Assembly: GCA_947480015.1 (NCBI GenBank)
Contig: CANKBS010000001.1
Location: forward strand, 1 to 64,000
Source: Sphingobacteriaceae bacterium
GTDB taxonomy: Bacteria; Bacteroidota; Bacteroidia; B-17B0; Aurantibacillaceae
Direction of reading: 5' to 3'
DNA: 64,000 nt
Part shown: positions 34,848 through 43,150 of the stretch, one piece after another
How positions within the stretch are numbered: the stretch's first letter is position 1
Layout of the letters: each line of letters starts with the position of its first letter
Notes under the pieces: model-generated
Database searches by the model: none
Seen by the model: only the letters and a program-made list of their open reading frames with translations
What the model was told of the DNA's origin: nothing
Position numbers and translations under genes: made by a program

Positions 34848-37800
34848 TTAATTGTAGCGGGTGCCTATCACCAAGATGTCATCTACTTGTTCGTGATTAC
34901 CCCGCCAGTTTTCAATGGTTGTATTCAGTAATTCGCGCTGTTCAGCCATGTCTAGGTGCTGCGAATCCATGAGTAATTGTTTTAAGGCTTTTGTTTTAAA
35001 TTTTTTACCATCCGGGCCACCAAACTGATCGCAGTAACCATCAGAAAAAATATACATGGTATCTCCTTTTTGCAAAGGGATCTCGTGGTTGGTAAACTTA
35101 TTATTCTCACCCGACCTTGAATTTCCAATAGGAAATTTATTGGCCTTCACTTCTATCAGCTCGTTATTTCGAAAGAGCCAGAGTGGATTATAAGCCCCTG
35201 CAAACTCTAGAATACCTTTTTTCCTATCAAAACTACATAAAGCTATGTCCATGCCATCGCGCACTGTATTGTCTTCTAAATCGGTCTGTCGTAAGGTGTC
35301 ACTTATGCCCTTATTTAATTCATCTAAAATGCGTGCGGGTTGTGTTATTTTATGTTCGGCCAACACCCGGTCTAATAAATTATGACCAACAATCGACATG
35401 AAGGCGCCCGGAACCCCGTGTCCGGTACAATCTACTGCTGCAAAAATAACCGTGTCTTTTTTATCCTCCATCCAATAAAAATCCCCACTCACAATATCCT
35501 TAGGTTTGAATAATACAAAAGTGTTGGGTAAATGTTTTTTTACAAAATCATCCGGAGGTAAAATAGCATCCTGAATTCGTTTCGCATAACGAATACTGGC
35601 GGTAATGTCCTTGTTAATCTCATCCAACTCCTTATTTTTTTCTACTACCTCTGCCGTGCGCTCGCTAACTTTATCTTCCAGAATTTTCTTTTCCTGTAAT
35701 AATGCGCGCTCTCTAATTTTTATGTACGCAAACAAGGTTCCTGCAACAGCACTAATTACCATGAGGTAGAACCACCAGGTTTTCCAGTAAGGTGGTGTAA
35801 TGGTTATGTGCATAACAACCGGTTCAGAACACACGCCCGAATGGTTACAGGCAATTAAATGGAATACATAGGTATTGTCAGGTAAATTCGAGTATACTTC
35901 CGAACTCTTATCAGTCAAAGTTTTCCAAGCTTCATCATAACCATCGAGTTTGATCTTATAACTAACACCTTGGGGGTTGGAAAGTGAAATGCCTATAAAA
36001 TCAAAAATGAGCGAATTGTCTTTATACGAAAGCTTTATATGATCGGTAATTGGATATTCTGTTAAATTGACTTTGAACTGTAAGATCTTTGTAATGGGGT
36101 GAACGGTCACTGGTAAATCCAGCTTAGGTGAATATTTATAAGCACCATTCACGGTTCCGAACCAGATATTTTCCTCATTATCGATGTAAACCGCACGGGG
36201 CTTGGTTTCCAAACCCGTAAACCCATCGCCCGAACTATAGGTGGTAAAACTTGAATTGCTTGAATTAAATTTACTCAACCCTTTATTGGTGCCAATCCAC
36301 ACATTATTTTTTTCGTCTACCGTGAGCAGTGTGATAAAATCAGAAACCAAACCGTTCTTCAATTTATAATTCACAAAGTTATTCCCGTTGTAAACAAATG
36401 CGCCACCACCCTCCGTGCCAATCCAGATACGATGGTTTTTATCCTCTGCAATAGAAGAAATACTGCTGTAGTTTAGCCCATTCTCCCGGTTAAATTTCTT
36501 AAAGCTCTTTCCGTCGAACATCGACACACCCTTTTGATTTGTACCAATCCAAACCTGCCCTTTACGGTCTTCAAAAATACACGAGATGTCGTTATCAATT
36601 AAACCATCAATGGTTCGATAGGTTTTAATGGCTTGCGTGTTGAGGTCATATTTTACAATCCCTTCAAGCGTGCCAATCCACAAATTATTGTTGTGATCGA
36701 TCATTAAACAACTTACCAAATTATTAACGATATCGTTCAAAGCAGCCATGTTTACCAAACGATTTTGTTGTGAGTCATACTTAATAACTTTACCACCCCA
36801 ACTGCCTATCCATAAGCTGCCATTTGGTCCTTCAACGATACTGCGGATGTTATTTGATGGCAAACCATCTTTGATGCTAATAGTTGAATACGTTTTTTTT
36901 GTCGGATCATAAATTGTGATGCCCTCATTCGTGCCAAACCAATAATTGCCATTTTTGCTTCTGCAAATGGCCGACACCTGATTATCAATGAGTCCGTTCT
37001 TTTTTGAAAAGGATACAAATTTTTCAGAAGCAAACACTTCAAGACCCTCGCCTGATGTGCCAAACAAGAGATTGCCGTCCTTATCTTCAAAAAAACATTT
37101 TACTTTATTTACTGCTAAGCCATTACCGGTATTAAAAGCAGTAACCATATGGGTGGTGTTGTCATAACGGTAAACGCCATGATTGGAACCGGAAGCCCAG
37201 ATATTGCCTTTGTGATCTTCAAACAGGGTGAAAATAATATTCGGACCATTGCCTTGTAAAAAACTGTTGAGGTCCATTGGATTAATAATGGTTTCAAATT
37301 TATTTTTTTCCTGGTTGTAACGCGACACACTGCCATTCGATGTGCCCACCAATAAATGTTGCTCGTGATCTTTTGCCATACAGGTTATTTGTCCAAAAGG
37401 CAGGCCTTCGGGCCGAAAGAAATCGAACTGCCGTTTGCTATGGTTGTAAAACTTTACGCCAATATCGGTAAGAAACCACTGGTCACCTTTTTTATCTTCA
37501 AAGGTTGAGAACACATACTGGCTCAAACCATCACGACCCGAGTATACTTTGATATGCAGTTTATCACCAACTTTAGTTGGATCCATTATTTTAATAGCAC
37601 CGCCCGTAGCTGTACAAATCCAAAGACTGCCGTACCCATCTTGGTAAAAACCATAAATCTTTTTGTCTTTTGGAAGTAAGCGTGATTTAATTTGAGTGAA
37701 TTCTTTTCCATCGTATACGGTCAGTGATCCATTTTCATGACCCATCCAAATGTGATTTGATCTATCAAGAAAAATGGCACTTACATTATTATCGGCCAAT

Positions 37801-38021
37801 CCATTTTCGGTGGTATAATTGATAAAATTTTTTCCGTCAAAACGCGAAACGCCGCCATCGGTGGCCAACCAGTAAAAGCCCGCGCTATCTTGAATAATAC
37901 CCGAAACATTAGATTGCGCCAGCCCATCTTTTACACCGTAATTGGTGAAATGATAGGTTTGTGCAGTTAAAATACAGGAAAATAAAAGAAAAAATGATTG
38001 TATAATTTTCTTATTCCACAT
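34848..38021 (-). CDS. Two-component-type propeller / Y_Y_Y / SpoIIE phosphatase
   Basis: A 1057-residue membrane protein. The signal peptide ends SCILTAQ. Residues about 25-640 form a two-component-regulator propeller of many repeats (IWIGTNxG, LWIGTLEG, DRxGxVWIGT), as in Bacteroidota hybrid sensors. Residues about 650-740 are a Y_Y_Y domain (YKIKLDGYDEAW). A membrane helix lies at about 750-770, then a coiled coil, then a SpoIIE-type PP2C phosphatase (DCTGHGVPGAFMS near 863; MYIFSDGYCDQFGG near 1000), in place of a histidine kinase. It probably senses a periplasmic signal and dephosphorylates a cytoplasmic Ser/Thr target. It follows the caspase gene by 22 nt on the same strand. Confidence 0.93.
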   Translation of the reverse strand: MWNKKIIQSFFLLFSCILTAQTYHFTNYGVKDGLAQSNVSGIIQDSAGFYWLATDGGVSRFDGKNFINYTTENGLADNNVSAIFLDRSNHIWMGHENGSLTVYDGKEFTQIKSRLLPKDKKIYGFYQDGYGSLWICTATGGAIKIMDPTKVGDKLHIKVYSGRDGLSQYVFSTFEDKKGDQWFLTDIGVKFYNHSKRQFDFFRPEGLPFGQITCMAKDHEQHLLVGTSNGSVSRYNQEKNKFETIINPMDLNSFLQGNGPNIIFTLFEDHKGNIWASGSNHGVYRYDNTTHMVTAFNTGNGLAVNKVKCFFEDKDGNLLFGTSGEGLEVFASEKFVSFSKKNGLIDNQVSAICRSKNGNYWFGTNEGITIYDPTKKTYSTISIKDGLPSNNIRSIVEGPNGSLWIGSWGGKVIKYDSQQNRLVNMAALNDIVNNLVSCLMIDHNNNLWIGTLEGIVKYDLNTQAIKTYRTIDGLIDNDISCIFEDRKGQVWIGTNQKGVSMFDGKSFKKFNRENGLNYSSISSIAEDKNHRIWIGTEGGGAFVYNGNNFVNYKLKNGLVSDFITLLTVDEKNNVWIGTNKGLSKFNSSNSSFTTYSSGDGFTGLETKPRAVYIDNEENIWFGTVNGAYKYSPKLDLPVTVHPITKILQFKVNLTEYPITDHIKLSYKDNSLIFDFIGISLSNPQGVSYKIKLDGYDEAWKTLTDKSSEVYSNLPDNTYVFHLIACNHSGVCSEPVVMHITITPPYWKTWWFYLMVISAVAGTLFAYIKIRERALLQEKKILEDKVSERTAEVVEKNKELDEINKDITASIRYAKRIQDAILPPDDFVKKHLPNTFVLFKPKDIVSGDFYWMEDKKDTVIFAAVDCTGHGVPGAFMSIVGHNLLDRVLAEHKITQPARILDELNKGISDTLRQTDLEDNTVRDGMDIALCSFDRKKGILEFAGAYNPLWLFRNNELIEVKANKFPIGNSRSGENNKFTNHEIPLQKGDTMYIFSDGYCDQFGGPDGKKFKTKALKQLLMDSQHLDMAEQRELLNTTIENWRGNHEQVDDILVIGTRYN

Positions 38022-38043
38022 ACATCATACAAACAACAGGAAT

Positions 38044-40386
38044 TTATTTTTTAATAAAGAAATAAGTACCGCCTTCATCTTCTAGATCTTTAATCTTACC
38101 AAATTTAGGGGCTTGATTGCCTGCTTGAGCAACGGAGGTAGTTACTTTTTTTACGATTTTTTCAATGGGTAAACATAGTTCAACGTTGTTGTTTAAGGTT
38201 GATACAAATGTTTTAGTGAACTGAGAATTATCAGAAGCTAATTCATATCCCGCAGAAGTAAATACCTGGGCCGATTTCGCCTTAGTTAATTCAAAATTAT
38301 CGCAGCGCTTTTCTTCATCACCGCCACGCATGGCCATTAAGAAGGTTGCTCCCGATTCACACGCATCGGTTATAACTAAAGTGTGAACTAATTTATTAGC
38401 GTATGATTGCATAGAAGCCTTAAGGTTGTTGATGCCAAAGTAACTGAATTCATCATCGGTTTTACCATCTGATGGAACCCAGTAACCGGTTGGACTAACG
38501 TATTTACCGTGACCAGCATACCAAATCAGTAACGAGTTGATATTATTATTTTTTACGTAATCTCTTAACTCAATAGAGAAGAATTTTTCCATCTCTGTTT
38601 TTGTCATGTCTTTACGGTGAATTGTTTTAGTAATCTTATAATTGGCAAGAGCTGTTTTCATGGCCGTTACATCTTTAGCAGGGCCTTCTAAGCTAGGGAA
38701 ACTAATGTATTTACTGTTTTCAATAAATACAACCCAGGTGTTGCCCATTGGGTTGTCGATGCCGGCTGTTGCCGCGGTGCGGTTTAGAACATACACTTGG
38801 ATATTCTCATTACCATAAATATCTTTTACCGAAACGGAAATTTTTGTTTTGTCCGCTATTTTAACTTGAATGGAAAAATCGGGATTAATATTACTTGGAT
38901 TAAATGAAGCAGATACACCATCTATCAAGATGGACTCGATTAAACTGGCATCTTTAATTTTACCTTGTATGTATATGTCAGCGTTGTTATTCTCGATGAA
39001 GATTTCATTTTCAAATGTAGCAATCGGTGTTTCAATCGCAATGATTGGTTTATCACTTTCGGTTTTTTCTAATTTGTACTGAGTCACCTGGGTATTGTTG
39101 TATACATCGGTAGCGCTAATGGTGATCTCGTTTAATTTAATTAAATCCGTCATTTTTATGCTGAACTCCGGATTTAATGAATCGACAGAGTAAATCACGG
39201 TGCCAGAATTTACATCAATGTTCTTAATTAAACTGGCATCACGAATAATGCCTTTAAAACTCATTTCATTTTTATCTGCTGAGATTTTGATGACGTTCTT
39301 TTCGAATTTTACAGAGGAAATCTCAATTTCAGGTTTCGCACTTTCTTTATTCAAGTCGAAGATTTTTTTCTTGGCTTGTTTTACAATGGCATCAATTTTT
39401 TCGTTTCCGTTAGCCATGGTTGCTACTTTGTTGTAATCAGACAAAGCTGCTTTGAAGTTTTGAGTTTGTTCAAAAGCCGCGGCTCTTTTTAAATAAGCCA
39501 TGACATCTTTCTCGTCAATTTTTAAAACCTCTGAATAATCATTAATAGCATTGTGGTGCTGACCAAGTGTTTCGTAAAATAAGGCTCTTAATTTGAGGGC
39601 ATCCGTGTTTGGTTTAGTTAAAATAACCTTGGTGATTTCATTGATGGCGTTTTGAAAATCTTTTTTAGAGGCCCAAGCTAAACTTTTTACTAAAAACACA
39701 TCGGCATTGCTCGACTCTTTGGTTAATGCGTCATCACATACTTTTAATGCGTCATCTGATTTTTTTAATTTAATTTGCGTTAACGCAAGCGCCACGTAGG
39801 CAGGTATAAATTTCGGATCTTCATATTTAGAGTTTTTATAAAATTTTTCCGCCTCCACAAAGTTTTTAGAACTATCTTGCATTACAGCATGATTGTATAA
39901 ACTCAGAGCCGTTTTTTTATCTTCAATTGCCAATTGCGTTACGGTCAATCCATAAGTGTAATCCTTTAGTTTAAATAACACCTGAACCTCAACTGCTAGA
40001 GCCTCACGATAACCCTTATCACGCTCAATGGCTTTCCGTAACATATCGTCGGCATCTTTGTATTTTTCAAGATCCGCATATAATCTTCCGGCGTTAAAAT
40101 ATAATTCCTTTTCTTTGGGACTAAACACCATTGATTTTTTGTAATCCTCAATGGCTTCCGCTTTATAATTTAATTTCTCATAACAGAGCGCGCGCGCTGT
40201 ATAAGCCTTTTCGAATTTAGGGTCCATTTCGACGGCCTTAGAATAATTTTCTACTGCAGCGTCAAAGTTTTTTGCTTTTTCAAATTTTTCCGCAGCTTCG
40301 CAATACTTTTTTGGAGTTTGTCCTAAAATGATACTCGGAACGAATATCAATAAGCCAAGTGTCATTAAATTTTTAAGTTTAGTCAT
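38044..40386 (-). CDS. TPR-caspase (C14 family) secreted protein
   Basis: A 780-residue protein from the ATG at 40386, which places a clean signal peptide at the start (ends SIILGQ); an ATG at 40437 would add 17 residues in front. Residues about 25-345 are TPR repeats (AVENYSKAVEMDPKFEKAYTAR and similar). About 360-540 hold two related beta-domains, each with DASLI and NPxFSI. The caspase-like protease follows, with His626 in YAGHGKY and Cys676 in DACESG, 50 residues apart as in metacaspases and related C14 enzymes. Predicted location is the periplasm or cell surface. It is cotranscribed with the SpoIIE gene. Substrate and role are unknown. Confidence 0.92.
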   Translation of the reverse strand: MTKLKNLMTLGLLIFVPSIILGQTPKKYCEAAEKFEKAKNFDAAVENYSKAVEMDPKFEKAYTARALCYEKLNYKAEAIEDYKKSMVFSPKEKELYFNAGRLYADLEKYKDADDMLRKAIERDKGYREALAVEVQVLFKLKDYTYGLTVTQLAIEDKKTALSLYNHAVMQDSSKNFVEAEKFYKNSKYEDPKFIPAYVALALTQIKLKKSDDALKVCDDALTKESSNADVFLVKSLAWASKKDFQNAINEITKVILTKPNTDALKLRALFYETLGQHHNAINDYSEVLKIDEKDVMAYLKRAAAFEQTQNFKAALSDYNKVATMANGNEKIDAIVKQAKKKIFDLNKESAKPEIEISSVKFEKNVIKISADKNEMSFKGIIRDASLIKNIDVNSGTVIYSVDSLNPEFSIKMTDLIKLNEITISATDVYNNTQVTQYKLEKTESDKPIIAIETPIATFENEIFIENNNADIYIQGKIKDASLIESILIDGVSASFNPSNINPDFSIQVKIADKTKISVSVKDIYGNENIQVYVLNRTAATAGIDNPMGNTWVVFIENSKYISFPSLEGPAKDVTAMKTALANYKITKTIHRKDMTKTEMEKFFSIELRDYVKNNNINSLLIWYAGHGKYVSPTGYWVPSDGKTDDEFSYFGINNLKASMQSYANKLVHTLVITDACESGATFLMAMRGGDEEKRCDNFELTKAKSAQVFTSAGYELASDNSQFTKTFVSTLNNNVELCLPIEKIVKKVTTSVAQAGNQAPKFGKIKDLEDEGGTYFFIKK

Positions 40387-40770
40387 GATGTTTGGATTTG
40401 GATTGACAGAACGAATATACGTATTTTCCATCCTCATAGCTTCTGTTTTTAAGGATTTTTTCTTTCCCTTGTTGATTTGTTAAAATTTGGGTTTTTAAAT
40501 GGTTTTAGATGATAATCCTTGTTCATAAAAGTTTGTTTATTTAAAAAGATTCTAAAAAAGGGCATTAGATTTAACCGCCATTTTTACACGTTAAAAAACT
40601 GACTTTTAGCAAACACTAATATCTTTCAATTCACCTCAAATGATTGAAAATACCCAATAAATCTTTCCAAATTTCGGATAATTGATTGATTTATAAGTAA
40701 AAGCTCGTAATCTTCCTTAAAAATTTTGGTATGTGAATTAGTTTAAATAGATTTATTGATAAATTTAAAA
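40387..40770. other. Divergent intergenic region between caspase and M43 genes
   Basis: An AT-rich region of 384 bp carrying both promoters. On the minus strand TATATTCG precedes the caspase start by about 25 nt, inside the optional N-terminal extension. On the plus strand I see no clear TAnnTTTG for the M43 gene. There is no RNA-like fold or open frame worth noting. Confidence 0.4.
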
Positions 40771-42729
40771 ATGAGAAATAAACTACTACTTGGCTTTGCA
40801 AGCCTGATCTTTGTGTTCGGAACTAACATAAGCATTGCCCAAAACAGCAGTCAAAAAATTGCACCTTCGTTGAATGGATTTTGTGCCACAGAGGCCCCTG
40901 GACAAGAATGGGAGCAACAATTTCAAAAACTTGTAACAGAGCTCAAGGCGAACCAACAATACAGTAAAGTACAATCACAGGTGTTTACTATTCCCGTTAT
41001 TATACATGTGGTACATGGCGGACAAGCCGTTGGCACCTATCCAAATCTGGCTCAAGGCCAATTAGTTTCTCAAATACAGGCATTAAATGATGATTTTGGT
41101 GGAATTGGATACAACCGCGGTAATTACCCGGCTACAGCGTTTATGAATTATGCCGATAGTGCCAGCCTGCCTTCTGCTAACCGCGATGGTATTGGAAGGG
41201 TCGCCATTGCCAATTGTAACATTCAGTTTTGTTTGGCTACAAAAGACACCTTAGGTAATCCTTTGGCAGAACCCGGCATCGACCGCGTTAATTATATCGC
41301 CAAAGGTTGGTCTAATCCCGCCGGCTTTACCACAATTACCACGCTAAAGAATTTTGTTGATGGAACTGTGAAACCACAAACGGTTTGGAATGTTTCAAAA
41401 TACATGAACATCTGGATTACCGATAATAATGTAAATGCCAATAGTTTATTGGGTTATGCTACTTTTCCAAAGCTCAGCACGCTAAACGGAATCCCCTCCG
41501 GTTCAACAGGTTCTAATTTAACTGATGGCTTTTGGTGTTATTCAAGAGTTTTTGGGTCTAAAACATTTTATCCGGCCGGCACCTACTACAGTGGTTACGA
41601 CAGAGGCCGCACCTCTACTCATGAAATTGGACATTATTTAGGTTTACGTCACATTGGTGGTGATGGCAATAGTAATCCTTCGGGCGACTGCACGGCTACT
41701 GATTATTGTGACGACACCCCGCCACAACGCGGTGGATTTAGTTCAGGACAATACGGACAAAATTTCGGCGCTCCGGGATATCCTTTGTATGCAACAGGAG
41801 CCAATGCTTGCCCCACTGCCTTTAATGGCTGTATGTTCATGAATTTTATGGATTATACCGACGATAATACCAAATACATGTATACCACCGATCAAGCAAC
41901 ACGTATTCAAACTGCTATGCTTAATTGCCCTTATCGTAAGTTATTAGGAACCCACAATTTATGCTCGGTAAATAATGTGGCCGCGGTTTCTTTGTTTAAT
42001 ATCCCTAACACCGTTTGTCAATCGGCTATCGTAACCCCAACCAATAATTCAACCGGCACCCCGGTACCCAATTATACTTGGACTGCCTCCGGTGGCGCCT
42101 TATTCAGCCCTAATGCCAATTCACCCGCTACCAGTATTTATTTTCCTAGTTCAGGTACGTTTGTGATTTCACTGGCTACCAATAATGGTACACAAAGCAG
42201 TGTTTCTAAAACCATCACGGTTAACCCAAGTCCTAATTTGGTATTCACAACTAGTTCTCCTACCACATGTGTCGACGCGCCTGTTACCGTTACCGCTACC
42301 GGCGGAACCAGTTATATATGGCAGCCGGGTAATGTTGCAGGAAATATTTTAAGCTACAATGCTTCGGTAAACCAAACTTATATCTGCACGGCTGTTGGTG
42401 TAGGCGGATGTAAAAAAATTGATAGTCTTACCCTTTATGTTTCCGATTGTTTGGGAATAGGACAGTTAAGAGCCAATTTACAAAGTGTAAAAGTTTATCC
42501 GAATCCGGTTCAGGATTTGTTAATCCTCTCTAATGTATCCGGACAGTTTCATTCAGCGCTTTGTGAAGTCATGGATCCTAGCGGAAAAGTTGTCATCAGA
42601 CAAACCATTAGTTTTATGAACGAAAATCGAGAAGCCCAAGTTTCTACAGCACTGATGGCAAATGGATTGTATTTTGTAAAAGTTAGTTTTGAGGATGGCA
42701 ATAGCCAAACCCTCAAATTAATAAAATAA
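40771..42729 (+). CDS. M43 (pappalysin-like) zinc metalloprotease with T9SS sorting domain
   Basis: A 652-residue secreted metalloprotease from the ATG at 40771 (a TTG at 40756 adds five residues before the signal and is unlikely). The signal peptide ends NISIAQ. The zinc site HEIGHYLGLRH gives His284, Glu285, His288 and His294, and the Met-turn is in MNFMDYTDD, the metzincin M43 signature. Two Ig/PKD-like modules follow (about 410-565), then a type A T9SS sorting domain from VYPNPVQDLL to KLIK. It likely degrades extracellular protein. A clear rho-independent terminator follows about 90 bp later. Confidence 0.94.
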   Translation: MRNKLLLGFASLIFVFGTNISIAQNSSQKIAPSLNGFCATEAPGQEWEQQFQKLVTELKANQQYSKVQSQVFTIPVIIHVVHGGQAVGTYPNLAQGQLVSQIQALNDDFGGIGYNRGNYPATAFMNYADSASLPSANRDGIGRVAIANCNIQFCLATKDTLGNPLAEPGIDRVNYIAKGWSNPAGFTTITTLKNFVDGTVKPQTVWNVSKYMNIWITDNNVNANSLLGYATFPKLSTLNGIPSGSTGSNLTDGFWCYSRVFGSKTFYPAGTYYSGYDRGRTSTHEIGHYLGLRHIGGDGNSNPSGDCTATDYCDDTPPQRGGFSSGQYGQNFGAPGYPLYATGANACPTAFNGCMFMNFMDYTDDNTKYMYTTDQATRIQTAMLNCPYRKLLGTHNLCSVNNVAAVSLFNIPNTVCQSAIVTPTNNSTGTPVPNYTWTASGGALFSPNANSPATSIYFPSSGTFVISLATNNGTQSSVSKTITVNPSPNLVFTTSSPTTCVDAPVTVTATGGTSYIWQPGNVAGNILSYNASVNQTYICTAVGVGGCKKIDSLTLYVSDCLGIGQLRANLQSVKVYPNPVQDLLILSNVSGQFHSALCEVMDPSGKVVIRQTISFMNENREAQVSTALMANGLYFVKVSFEDGNSQTLKLIK

Positions 42730-43150
42730 AAAAAACAGAGAATTGAAACACGAATGAGAAGAAACTTCCGATTTCGTTTTTTATAGATCTGTACCTTTTT
42801 TCGTGTGACATTAATTGGAGTGGTAAATTTTGCCACTCTTTTTTTTAAACCGTTTTCATAAAAAGTATGCTTGCCTTTTTTTAGTTTAAGCTGCAAAACT
42901 CCATCAGCATTGGTTTTTGCCGAGACCCAAACCATGGTTTTAATCGCATAAACTTTTTCTATTATTTTTAGTCTTCTACTTTATGTGTTGACTTTGCGCC
43001 TTTACAATTTGATTGAAATTATTAAATCGTTGGTTAATCTGTTTTTTTTGCGACCATCAAATTTGAAGGACTAATAAAAAACGCATATGAAATGATTGTT
43101 CCAAAAACTGCATAGGTAAAGGAAGAAAATAAAATTGCATGGGAACTATA
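42730..43150. other. Intergenic region with a terminator
   Basis: 421 bp between the M43 gene and the convergent TonB receptor gene. It holds the terminator at 42818-42846. Minus strand 42935-42810 encodes a short stretch resembling a carboxypeptidase-like beta domain (TNADGVLQLKLKKGKHTF), but the terminator hairpin lies inside it. I do not call a gene. Confidence 0.5.
42818..42846 (+). terminator. Rho-independent terminator of the M43 gene
   Basis: GAGTGG (42818-42823), loop TAAATTTTG, CCACTC (42833-42838), then eight T residues. The perfect 6-bp stem with T-run lies 89 bp after the M43 stop. Confidence 0.85.

Noticed and set aside
42549-42935. A 128-codon minus-strand frame resembling a carboxypeptidase-like beta domain
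   Set aside because: It overlaps the M43 coding end and contains the M43 terminator hairpin. The resemblance is limited to about 20 residues, and the rest is an antisense reading.
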